A stretch of 64,000 nt of DNA from Xanthomonas sontii (GTDB taxonomy: Bacteria > Pseudomonadota > Gammaproteobacteria > Xanthomonadales > Xanthomonadaceae), in contig NZ_CP132342.1 in NCBI RefSeq assembly GCF_040529055.1, positions 2,168,001 through 2,232,000 on the forward strand, written 5' to 3'. A program made the translations under genes and the position numbers. Every line of letters starts with the position of its first letter. Position 1 is the stretch's first letter. The notes under the pieces were generated by a model. That model worked only from the letters and a program-made list of their open reading frames with translations, made no database searches and had not been told where the DNA came from. Below are positions 1-9,392 of the stretch, piece by piece.

Positions 1-931
1 CCGCCAGCGCTCCGGCCAGTTGCGCCAGGTTGCTCTCCACCCCATCGGAAATGCGGTTGACGCCCTCGGCCAGCGACTTGAGGACGCCGTCCATCGCCGC
101 GGTCTCGATGCGCTGGCTGAAATCGCCGTGCGCGGCCGCCTCGATCACCGTGGCCAACGCCTGTTCGGCGTTGACCTGCGCGGTCACCTCTTCCCATTGC
201 GCGATGGTGCCCAGGCGGCGGCCGTCGGCATCGTCGATCGGGCTGTACACGAAATCGATCTGGCGGCCGAAGAACGGCGCGCGCACGCGCTTGGAGCCGG
301 TCAGCGCGCGCATGCGATCGATCGCCGCCTGGCTGTCCGGATAGATGTCGCCGATGCTGCCGCCGACGAACTGTTCGGCGCGGAATTCGGGGCGGAAGCG
401 CTGCACGTCCGGTTCGATGGTGCGCAGCATCTGCAGCAGCTTGCGGTTGGCGAAATGCACGCGGCCATCGTCGTCGGCGATACGCACCATGGTGTCGAGA
501 TCGTCCAGCGCCTGGATCACGAAACGGCCGTGGCGCAGTTCCGCCTCGGTCTGCGCCTGGCGCGCCGCCAGCGCCTGTTGCGCGTTCTGCAGCGCACGCA
601 ACAGCGCCACCTCGGCCGTGTCCCCGAGCACCTCCACACGCTGCTCGAAGCGGCCTTCGCCCAGTGCCTGCAGCGCCTGCGTGGCGTGTTCCAGGGCGCG
701 TGGCGCGCTGCGTCTGCCGAGCCAGACCAGTGCCGCGGCGGCGGCCACGGCGACCAGCAGCGCCGGCAGCAAACGCGGCAATGCCGATCCGTTGGCTCCC
801 ACCGTGCGGCCGACGTGCAACGCATAGCCGGCCAGCGCCAGCAGGACCAGGACATGAGAGACAGCAAGCAGCGCCGAACGCGGGCGTAGCCAGGAGGGGG
901 TGGGGCGGAGAACGGCGGTTGGCGAGGGCAT
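1..931 (-). CDS. Methyl-accepting chemotaxis protein with PAS domain, 5' part only
   Basis: The gene runs off the left edge, so only about 310 N-terminal codons are visible and the signalling domain is outside the window. The ATG is at 931-929. Two hydrophobic segments (about residues 19-38 and 52-69) are separated by a very short loop, so there is no real periplasmic sensor domain. A HAMP-like stretch follows, then a PAS-like domain at about 110-225 with the typical closing motif IAQWEEVTAQ, then a second HAMP-like segment (HGDFSQRI) leading into the coiled-coil. This layout fits a chemoreceptor that senses cytoplasmic or redox-type cues. A possible sigma-28 promoter lies about 100 bp upstream. 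A PAS-containing signalling protein other than an MCP cannot be excluded because the MCP hairpin tip is not visible. Confidence 0.8.
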   Translation of the reverse strand, partial: MPSPTAVLRPTPSWLRPRSALLAVSHVLVLLALAGYALHVGRTVGANGSALPRLLPALLVAVAAAAALVWLGRRSAPRALEHATQALQALGEGRFEQRVEVLGDTAEVALLRALQNAQQALAARQAQTEAELRHGRFVIQALDDLDTMVRIADDDGRVHFANRKLLQMLRTIEPDVQRFRPEFRAEQFVGGSIGDIYPDSQAAIDRMRALTGSKRVRAPFFGRQIDFVYSPIDDADGRRLGTIAQWEEVTAQVNAEQALATVIEAAAHGDFSQRIETAAMDGVLKSLAEGVNRISDGVESNLAQLAGALA

Positions 932-1401
932 GGTCTGCACCGGCTGGGAAACAACGGGCAACGCCGCGAGGGCGGTGCGATCGCGTGGGGGGTGATCCAG
1001 TATCGGCATATCACCGTGCCGGCTTGATCGCCTTCACCTGCCGTTCGTCGGAAACTTTATATGGACTGAACGCATAAGGCAGAGCGCCGAAGGCGTGATG
1101 ATGTGCTGCGGCGCAGCAGGCGATCGACGCAGGGCCGCGCCTGGGACGCGGCGCGGGCGGCCGCAAGCGCGACGTGCATCCCGAAGCAGCGATCGCGCTG
1201 CGGTGGCCTCGGCAAGCAGATCAGCCGGCGCGGCGCGTGGCGGCTATGTTAGGCAACGTAGCTAGTCGGGCCGCGACGGGACACGGAACACTGCGCCATG
1301 CCGCGCCATGCCGCGCCATGGCGGATGCCGCATGGCCTGCAAGGCAGGATCGCACGGCGCGCAGGCGCAGCGCGCCGCGTGGTGCAACGCGTGTGCCGCC
1401 G
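932..1401. other. Intergenic region with short 10-bp tandem repeat
   Basis: I see no convincing gene in these 470 bases between the chemoreceptor start and the otsA stop. It holds the possible sigma-28 promoter and, at 1293-1322, about three tandem copies of the decamer GCGCCATGCC. Apparent open frames here are G/C-rich antisense artefacts. Confidence 0.6.
1034..1059 (-). promoter_or_regulatory. Candidate sigma-28 (FliA) promoter upstream of the chemoreceptor
   Basis: On the minus strand TAAAGTTT (1059-1052) matches the FliA -35 consensus exactly. After 10 bases comes GCAGGTGA (1041-1034), which agrees with GCCGATAA at five of eight positions. It sits about 100 bp upstream of the chemoreceptor ATG, a gene class often in the flagellar regulon. 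The -10 part is weak, so the call is tentative. Confidence 0.35.
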
Positions 1402-2768
<1,367 letters not shown>

Positions 2769-2772
<4 letters not shown>

Positions 2773-4550
2773 GACGCCTCCTGCCAACTGCGCGACAAGC
2801 GCATGGCGGCGATGATCAGGCCGACATGCGAATAGGTCTGCGGGAAATTGCCCCAGGCTTCGCCGTTGTCGAAGGCCAGATCCTCCGACAGCAGGCCCAG
2901 GTGATTGCGCCGGGCGAGGATGCGCTCGAACAGCTCGCGCGCCTCCTCCTTGCGGCCGATCGCGGCCAGGGCGTCGATGTACCAGAACGTGCAGATGGTG
3001 AAGCTGGTCTCCGGTTCGCCGAAGTCGTCCGGCGCCACGTAGCGGTACAGCGCATCGCCATGCTTCAGGTCGCGGCCGATCGCCTCGACCGTGGCGATGA
3101 AGCGCGCATCGTCCGGGGCGATGAACCCGATGTCGGCCAGCAACAGCAGCGAGGCGTCCAGCCGGTGGCCGTTGAAGGTGTCGGTGAAGTGGCCCAGCTC
3201 CGTGCTCCAGGCCTCGGCGAGCACGCGTGCGTGGATGCGCTCGGCGCGCTCGCGCCAGTACGCCACGCGGTCTTCCAGGCCCAGCCGCGCGGCGATCTTG
3301 GCCAGGCGGTCGCAGGCGGCCCAGCACATCGCGCTGGTGTAGGTGTGCACCTCGGCGCGGCCGCGGAACTCCCACAGGCCGGCGTCGGGCACGTCGTGCA
3401 GTTCGAAGGCGCGCTCGCCCAGCGGTTCCAGGCGCAGGAACGTGTGGGTGTCGCCGGGATCCTTCAGGCGCAGGTCGAAGAACAGCTGGGTGGAGGCCAG
3501 CACCACGCTGCCGTACACGTCGTGCTGCTTCTGGATCCAGGCCAGGTTGCCGCGGCGCACCGGGCCCATGCCGCGGTAGCCGGCCAGCGATTCGACCTCG
3601 TGTTCCTCCAGCGCCGCCTCGAAGCCGATGCCGTACAGCGGCTGCAGGCTGCCGTCGGTGGTGGCGATGTTGAAGATGTAGCCGAGGAACTGCTCCATGG
3701 TGCGGGTGGCGCCGAGCCGGTTCAGCGCGCGCACCACGAAGGCGGCGTCGCGCAGCCAGCAGTAGCGGTAGTCCCAGTTGCGCGGGGTGTCCGGCGCTTC
3801 CGGGATGGAGGTGGTCATCGCCGCGATGATCGCGCCGCTGTCCTCGTATTGGCACAGCTTCAGGGTGATCGCGCTGCGGATCACCGCGTCCTGCCAGTCC
3901 AGCGGCACCGACAGGTAGCGCACCCACTCGCGCCAGTATTCCTCGGTGCGTTCCTGCGCTTCCTGGATGTAGCCGGTCAGCGAGCGGGTCAGCGATTCGT
4001 CCACGCCCAGCATCAGGTTGACCGGGTGGTTGAGCACGAACGGCAGTTCGTCGCGGATGAAGCGCACCGGCACGTCGGTGGTCAGGCGCAGGGTGAAATC
4101 CGGCAGCAGCCAGCGCACGTGGTTGCTGCCCCAGGTGCTCTCCGGCTGGCGCGCGCCCCAGTCGGCCAGCGGCCTGGCCAGCACGCGGATGCGCGGGTTG
4201 CCGGCCAGCGGCCGCACCTGGCGGATGATGCTGACCGGGCGGTAGAAGCGGCCGTGGTTGCGCCAGCGCGGCGCGAAGTCGATCACCTCCACCGCGCCGC
4301 CATGGGCGTCGCGCAACACGGTGCGCAGGATCGCGGTGTTGGCCAGGTAGTGCTGGTCGCTGTCGACGAAGTCTTCCAGTTCGATGCTGAAATCGCCGCC
4401 AGGATGCGCGCGCGGGGAGAGCAGGGCGCAGAACGCCGGGTCGCCGTCGAAGGCCGGCAGGCAGCTCCACACCACGCTGGCCCGTTTGTCGATCAGGGCG
4501 CCGAAGCTGCCGTTGCCGATGACGCCGAGGTCGAGATTGGGGGAACTCAT
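2769..4550 (-). CDS. Glycoside hydrolase family 15 protein (glucoamylase/trehalase-like)
   Basis: This 593-residue protein starts at MSSPNLDLGVIGN; the NLDLGVIGNGSFGALID opening is typical of GH15 proteins found beside otsA/otsB. Further GH15 signatures are NWDYRYCWLRDAAF and, near the C terminus, LLSEDLAFDNGEAWGNFPQ with conserved acidic residues of the (alpha/alpha)6 barrel. There is no signal peptide, so it is cytoplasmic. It lies between otsB and otsA and overlaps otsA by 4 bp. That context suggests a role in trehalose or alpha-glucan turnover, perhaps as a trehalase. The substrate cannot be read from sequence. An in-frame upstream ATG at 4682 would add 44 Pro/Ala-rich residues and overlap otsB; I consider it unlikely. 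Confidence 0.88.
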
Positions 4551-4626
4551 GGAGCGGACGGGTCCTTGTGCGGAAGCAGTGGGGGAAACGGCCACGGGGC
4601 GCGGACGAACGGGCGTTGCGCTGGCC

Positions 4627-5379
4627 TCATCCGGCGTTATCGCGCAGCCAGGCGTGTACGCCGCGTGGATCGGGCAGCGCATAGGTGGCGACGCTGTCGG
4701 CGCGGGTGCCGACCAGCACGCTCCAGCCGCCGGCCTGGTTGGCCGCGGCGAAGCCGAATTCGTCGGTGAGATCGTCGCCGACGAACACCGGGCGGCGTCC
4801 GCGGAACGGCGGTTGCTGCAGCAGCGTGGTCAACGCCACGCCCTTGTCGCTGCCTTCGGGCACGAACTCGACCACGTGGTCGCCGGGCTGCAGGCGGTAG
4901 CCGGGCAGGTCGGCGATCTGTTCGTCGGCGAACGCCAGGACCGCCTCCGCAGCGCTCGGCGCTGCCCGCCAATGCAGGGCCACGCTGGCGCCCTTGTCTT
5001 CCACCAGCACGCCCGGATGCGCCTGCCGCAGATGCGCGGCACGCGCATGCAGCGCATGCAGAAACTCGGAGGTATCGGCGGGCATCGCCGCCTGCGCGTC
5101 GGCGTCGCTGCGCAGTTCGTGGCCGTGCAGGCCGGCGGCGGGCAGCCGCAGCGGCGCGAACAAGGCGTCGAGCTGCGTCAGCGGACGTCCGCTGACCAGC
5201 GCCACCGCGCCACCGAGGCGCTGGTGCAGGCGGCCGATCGCCTCACGCACCTCGGGCAGCAACTGCACCTGGTCGGGGCGTTCGGCAAAGGCGATGAGAG
5301 TGCCGTCCACGTCCAGGAACAATGCGCAGGCATCGTCCAGACGCGGCGGCGGCGGTCGGAGGGGGAGCGCGTCTGCCAT
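4627..5379 (-). CDS. otsB: Trehalose-6-phosphate phosphatase
   Basis: The 250-residue HAD-superfamily phosphatase removes phosphate from trehalose 6-phosphate to give trehalose. Visible motifs are the nucleophile loop LFLDVDGTLI near residue 20, SGR (motif II region), the lysine segment GSDKGVAL and the Mg-binding GDDLTDEFGF. It is the first gene of the trehalose block: otsB, GH15 and otsA run in the same direction, with 76 bp between otsB and the GH15 start. Upstream lies a cluster of GGGAATCGGGA-type repeats. Confidence 0.96.
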   Translation of the reverse strand: MADALPLRPPPPRLDDACALFLDVDGTLIAFAERPDQVQLLPEVREAIGRLHQRLGGAVALVSGRPLTQLDALFAPLRLPAAGLHGHELRSDADAQAAMPADTSEFLHALHARAAHLRQAHPGVLVEDKGASVALHWRAAPSAAEAVLAFADEQIADLPGYRLQPGDHVVEFVPEGSDKGVALTTLLQQPPFRGRRPVFVGDDLTDEFGFAAANQAGGWSVLVGTRADSVATYALPDPRGVHAWLRDNAG

Positions 5380-5410
5380 TCCGCCATGATGAACGGGGTG
5401 GCGTTAGCGT

Positions 5411-5566
5411 CAGGTGGATTGGGGGCCGGGAATCGGGAATGGGGAAACGGGAATGGGGAAAAGCAATAGCCGTGCGGGCAGGCTCTTGCTCTTCCGATTC
5501 CCGTTTCTCGATTCCCGATTCCCCGCTCCTTCCCATTCCCGATTCCCGCCTCCCCATTCCCCACAC
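5411..5566. repeat. Cluster of GGGAATCGGGAATGGGGA-type intergenic repeats
   Basis: Between otsB and the TBDR stop lies a run of GGGAATCGGGA and GGGAATGGGGA units on the left and their complements (GATTCCC, CATTCCC) on the right, so the stretch as a whole can fold into a long imperfect hairpin. The same family appears near 8740, 24025, 35470, 43375 and 54785 in this window. It may act as a 3' end structure for the TBDR transcript. Confidence 0.75.
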
Positions 5567-5571
5567 CTTCG

Positions 5572-8010
5572 TCAGAAGGTGTACCGCACCCGCCCGTAGT
5601 AGTAAGCGCCGTTGCTGCCGATTGGCGAGAGCACGTCGTAGGGCAGGTTGCCGAAGTAGGCGATGTCCGGCTTGGAGCGGTCGGCGTAGGCGTCGGTGAG
5701 GTTCTGGCCGCCTACCGCCACGCTCCACTGCGGGGTGAGGTGGTACTCGACCTCGGCGTCGAGTTGCCACTTGGCGCTGTAGGTCTGCTCCGGGGCGAAG
5801 CCGCCGCCGAAGTCGAACACGCGGGTGGCGCTGCCGTAGCGGGTGACGCGGGTCTGCAGCGACCAGCGCGCGTCGCTCCAGTTCGCCGCCAGCTGCGCGC
5901 GGGTGCGCGGGGTCGCCTCGGTCAGGGTGTTGCGCTCTTCCACGCCGAACAGCACGTAGTCCGGATTCAGCGCCAGCAACTGCGCCGGCGTGGCCACCAC
6001 GTTCTCCAGTTTGGTCTTGGCGTAGCTCCAGGTGCCGGTCAGCTGCAGTTGGCCCTGGCCCAGCGCCTGCCGCCAGTTGCTGACCAGTTCGGCGCCGCGG
6101 GTGCGGGTGTCGGCGGCGTTGACGAAGAAGCTGGCGCTCTGCAGGCCGGCGATGCCGAAGCGCTGTGCGACGAAGTCGGTCAGGGCGTCGCCGTCGATGT
6201 TTTCCGACAGCGCGATGCGCTTGTCGATATCGATCTGGAACAGGTCCAGCGACAGGTCGAAGTGGCTGCCGACGCGGCTGGTGAAGCCCAGGCTGTAGTT
6301 GCGCGACTTCTCCGGCTGCAGCGTGCGCGCGCCCAGCGCCTGCGCGATCGGGTTGTCGACCGAGAGCAGGCGGCCCTGCAGCAACTGTCCGTTGGCGTTG
6401 TAGCCGGTGGAACTGGCCTCGTAGCCGATCTGGCTCAGCGACGGCGCGCGGAAGTTGTTGGAGATCGCGCCGCGCAGGGCGAATGCCGGGACGAACTCGT
6501 AGCGCGCGGCCAGCTTGCCGGTCAGTTCGCCGCCGAAATCCTGGTAGTGCTCGTAGCGCGCGGCCAGGTCGGTGGAGAGCTTGTCGCCGAACTGGCTGGA
6601 CACGCTGGCGTAGACACTGGCGACGTTGCGCGACAGGTCGGCCGCATCCTGCGGGGTCAGGCCGCCGCCGGCCTGGGCGCCGGTGGGGCGGTCGGTGTAG
6701 GGGCCGGCGGCGTAGCTGGCCGGGTCGCCCGGACGGGTGCGGTAGTGCTCGCGGCGCAGCTCCACGCCGGTGCCCACGGTGTGGGTGGCGCCGGCGGCGT
6801 CGAAGCTGCGGCTCAAGTCGAGGTTGGCCACGCCTTGCGCGAACGCGTAGTCGCCGGTCTTGAAGCGGGTCGGGCTGCCCGGGCCCAGCGAGGCGTTGAG
6901 CGAATGCTTGAGCCGGTAGGTGAAGTCGTTGCGGCCGTAGTCGAGGCTGGCGTCGTAGGCCCATTCGCCCCATTGCCCGCGCGCGCCGAGCACCGCCTGC
7001 AGGTCGCGGTTCTCGCCCAGCGACACCGGGCGGTAGCCCTGCGGATACATCTGCGTCCAGTTGGCGGCGCCGTCGGGGTAGCGGAAGTAGTTGGCGCCCT
7101 GCGTGTCGCGCTGGTTGTAGGTGCCGAAGGCATAGACCTCGCTGCCCTGGCCGAACGGCAGCTTGCCGTTGAGCCAGGCGTTGAGATCCTTGCTGGCGCC
7201 GTCGCCGAGTTCATAGTTGCGCTTGCCGGCCAGGGCCAGGTTGGCCGGGGTCTGTTCCTCGAACGGCGGGATCTGGTCGAAGCCGGCGCGGTTGGTGGCC
7301 TCGTGGTTCTTCAGCTCCAGGCCGACCTTGAAGAAGCCGCCGTCCTCGCCCAGGCGTGTGCCGACCTTGCCGCTGGCATAGCCGGTCTGGCCGTCGGTGA
7401 GGGTGCGGTGGATCGGCTTGACGTCGGTGTGGTTGGCGCCGTAGCTGGCTTCCAGCGCGCCGCTGTCCGGGTCGTCGTCGAGGATCACGTTGATCACCCC
7501 GGCCACCGCGTCGGAGCCGTACTGCGCGCCGGCGCCGTCGCGCAGCACTTCGATGCGCTTGATCGCGCTGATCGGGATGGCGTTGAAGTCCACCGGCGTG
7601 GTGCCCTTGCCGATCTTGCTGTCGGTGTTGACCAGCGCCGAGGTGTGGCGGCGCTTGCCGTTGACCAGCACCAGCACCTGGTCGGGCGAGAGCCCGCGCA
7701 GCTGCGCGGCGCGCACGTGGTCGGCACCGCCGGAGTTGGACTGGCGCGGGAAGTTGAAGGACGGCAGCAGCGCCTGCAGCGCGCTGCCGAGTTCGCCGTT
7801 GACCACGCCCGCCTTGCGGATGTCCTCGGCGCTGAGCACGTCCACCGGGGCGGTGGATTCGAGCACGGTGCGACCGCTGGCGCGGGTGCCGGTGACGATC
7901 ACCGTATCGAGGTTGGTCGTGGTGGCCGGGGGGGCGTCCTGGGCGAACGCGGGGGCCGCCAGGGCCAGGGCGATGGCCAGGCTCAGCGGCCTGACGAACG
8001 GGGACGACAT
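5572..8010 (-). CDS. TonB-dependent outer-membrane receptor
   Basis: This 812-residue TBDR has a signal peptide (MSSPFVRPLSLAIALALA...AFAQ). It then has a TonB-box-like segment (LDTVIVTGTRA) and a plug domain with LRGLSPDQVLVLVNGKRRH, IEVLRDGAGAQYGSDAVAGV. The beta-barrel ends in the aromatic outer-membrane signature YYYGRVRYTF. The start at 8010 is chosen because it begins the signal peptide and has an AGGAGAG ribosome site just upstream. The subfamily is the same as the three TBDRs at 40.4-48.6 kb. The ligand is unknown. No exported enzyme or transporter is adjacent; the nearest neighbours are trehalose genes, but they are separated by repeats and need not be linked. A 20-bp palindrome lies upstream at 8161. 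Confidence 0.93.
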   Translation of the reverse strand: MSSPFVRPLSLAIALALAAPAFAQDAPPATTTNLDTVIVTGTRASGRTVLESTAPVDVLSAEDIRKAGVVNGELGSALQALLPSFNFPRQSNSGGADHVRAAQLRGLSPDQVLVLVNGKRRHTSALVNTDSKIGKGTTPVDFNAIPISAIKRIEVLRDGAGAQYGSDAVAGVINVILDDDPDSGALEASYGANHTDVKPIHRTLTDGQTGYASGKVGTRLGEDGGFFKVGLELKNHEATNRAGFDQIPPFEEQTPANLALAGKRNYELGDGASKDLNAWLNGKLPFGQGSEVYAFGTYNQRDTQGANYFRYPDGAANWTQMYPQGYRPVSLGENRDLQAVLGARGQWGEWAYDASLDYGRNDFTYRLKHSLNASLGPGSPTRFKTGDYAFAQGVANLDLSRSFDAAGATHTVGTGVELRREHYRTRPGDPASYAAGPYTDRPTGAQAGGGLTPQDAADLSRNVASVYASVSSQFGDKLSTDLAARYEHYQDFGGELTGKLAARYEFVPAFALRGAISNNFRAPSLSQIGYEASSTGYNANGQLLQGRLLSVDNPIAQALGARTLQPEKSRNYSLGFTSRVGSHFDLSLDLFQIDIDKRIALSENIDGDALTDFVAQRFGIAGLQSASFFVNAADTRTRGAELVSNWRQALGQGQLQLTGTWSYAKTKLENVVATPAQLLALNPDYVLFGVEERNTLTEATPRTRAQLAANWSDARWSLQTRVTRYGSATRVFDFGGGFAPEQTYSAKWQLDAEVEYHLTPQWSVAVGGQNLTDAYADRSKPDIAYFGNLPYDVLSPIGSNGAYYYGRVRYTF

Positions 8011-8160
8011 GGGGGTTCTCTCCTGAAACGATGACCATCGAGACCGGCCGCGCCGGCCATGGCGGCGACTGGGGTCGGCAAAGGTTGCTGCATCCATCCG
8101 GATGAAGCGATATATTAGCCCGACGTTAAGGCGATGTGCGAGCCGTGTGTTCGGTGCGCT

Positions 8161-8180
8161 CGGGCATGAGCTCATGCCCG
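8161..8180. promoter_or_regulatory. Perfect 20-bp palindrome in the divergent TBDR/lipoprotein promoter region
   Basis: The sequence CGGGCATGAGCTCATGCCCG is exactly its own reverse complement. It lies about 150 bp upstream of the TBDR start and 74 bp upstream of the DUF3574 lipoprotein start, so it could be an operator serving either or both. A TAATAT -10-like hexamer for the TBDR is at 8112-8117 (minus strand). No regulator is identified. Confidence 0.5.
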
Positions 8181-8253
8181 GCGGTTATCCGGCCCGGTCC
8201 GTACCTGGCCTACGATCGTGTGTTGCCTGCCCCTTCCGACCGAGACCTTGCCG

Positions 8254-8733
8254 ATGCTCTTGCGTGCCCCGTTGATCGCCGTCCTCCTGGCCCTGAGCGC
8301 CTGCGCCAGCGTCGCTCCGTCTGCGCCCGCCGCGCCGAGCAAGGTCAGCGCGACCATGCAGGGCGATGCGGCGCGGCCGGCACAGGCCAGCGGCTGGGTG
8401 CGCAGCGAGCTGTACTTCGGCGTGGGCGAGGAAAGCGGCCCGGCCGACCGTCCGCAGGCCGAGCCGATCAGCGAGGCGCGCTGGCGCGCGTTCCTGGACA
8501 AGGAAGTGACGCCGCGCTTTCCCGACGGCCTGACCGTGTTCGATGCCTACGGCCAGTGGCTGTTCCGCGGCGCCAAGGAGCCGAACCGGCTCAACACCAA
8601 GGTGCTGGTGATCCTGCACGAGGACACCCCGCAGCGCCGCGCCGACATCGAGGCGATCCGGCTGGCGTGGAAGCAGGCCACCGGGCACCAGTCGGTGCTG
8701 TGGGCGCGGCAGGCGGTGGACGTGTCGTTTTGA
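8254..8733 (+). CDS. DUF3574-type lipoprotein
   Basis: The product is a 159-residue predicted lipoprotein. The start at 8254 gives MLLRAPLIAVLLALSAC with a lipobox (LSAC) at residues 14-17. The mature part has the features of DUF3574 proteins: SELYFGVG near the start, then a beta-rich domain with FLDKEVTPRFPDGLTVFDAYGQW and LVILHEDTP. The function of this family is not known. It is divergent from the TBDR at 5572-8010. A longer start at 8218 would put extra residues before the lipobox and is less likely. Confidence 0.82.
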   Translation: MLLRAPLIAVLLALSACASVAPSAPAAPSKVSATMQGDAARPAQASGWVRSELYFGVGEESGPADRPQAEPISEARWRAFLDKEVTPRFPDGLTVFDAYGQWLFRGAKEPNRLNTKVLVILHEDTPQRRADIEAIRLAWKQATGHQSVLWARQAVDVSF

Positions 8734-8739
8734 GTGCCG

Positions 8740-8816
8740 GGATTCGGGATTCGGGATTGGGGATGACCAGCCGTTCGGCTGTGGAAAGCGGGGATTCGCA
8801 AAAGCGGACCGCTGCA
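8740..8816. repeat. GGGATTCGGGATT repeat plus AGCCGTTCGGCT element
   Basis: A GGGATTCGGGATTGGGGATG run is followed by ACCAGCCGTTCGGCTGTGG, whose core AGCCG-TT-CGGCT (8769-8780) is a palindrome. The block from ATGACCAGCCGTTCGGCTG to GGAAAGC recurs at 24041-24068, outside any gene. This suggests a dispersed intergenic element rather than coding sequence. Confidence 0.65.
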
Positions 8817-9287
8817 GTGAGTGCGGGGCCGTTCGTGATTCGGCCCGGTGATCTGGACGATCCGGCGGTGCGTGGGTTGCTGGAGTACCACGTGCAGCAG
8901 ATGCATGCGCAGTCGCCGCCGGGCTGCGTGTATGCGTTGGGCCTGTCCGGTCTGCGGCAGCCGCAGGTGCGGGTGTGGAGCGTGTGGCGCGACGATACGC
9001 TGGCCGCGGTCGGCGCCTTGCGGACGCTGGACGATGGCGGCGGCGAACTGAAGTCGATGCGCACGCATCCGTCGTTCCTGCGCCAGGGTGCGGCGGCGGC
9101 CCTGCTCGACCATCTGATCGCGGTCGCCCGCGCCGAAGGCCTGCAGCGGCTGAGCCTGGAAACCGGCAGCGGCGCGGCGTTCGCGCCGGCGCTGGCGTTG
9201 TATCGCCGGCGCGGCTTCCGCAACGGGCCGGCGTTCGGCGATTACGTGCCGAGCGCGTTCAACCAGTTCCTGCATCTGCCGCTGTAG
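8817..9287 (+). CDS. GNAT-family N-acetyltransferase
   Basis: The frame encodes a GNAT fold: FVIRPGDLDDPAVRGLL at the start, beta-strand VRVWSVWRDDTLAAVGALRTL, the acetyl-CoA pyrophosphate-binding segment MRTHPSFLRQGAAAALLDHLI (variant Q/RxxGxA/G), and YRRRGFRN near the end. The substrate is unknown. I place the start at the GTG at 8817, giving 156 residues. The in-frame ATG at 8763 would add 18 residues coded entirely by a dispersed repeat that also occurs outside genes at 24041. That longer start cannot be excluded. Confidence 0.8.
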   Translation: MSAGPFVIRPGDLDDPAVRGLLEYHVQQMHAQSPPGCVYALGLSGLRQPQVRVWSVWRDDTLAAVGALRTLDDGGGELKSMRTHPSFLRQGAAAALLDHLIAVARAEGLQRLSLETGSGAAFAPALALYRRRGFRNGPAFGDYVPSAFNQFLHLPL

Positions 9288-9392
9288 CGCCGCGGCGCGC
9301 CGTCGCCGGAAAACGGCATCCTGCGCGTGCACCGATCCGACGGTGCCGCTTGCCCTTACCATCCCTCGACCCCCAACGCCGCCACTGCCCGC

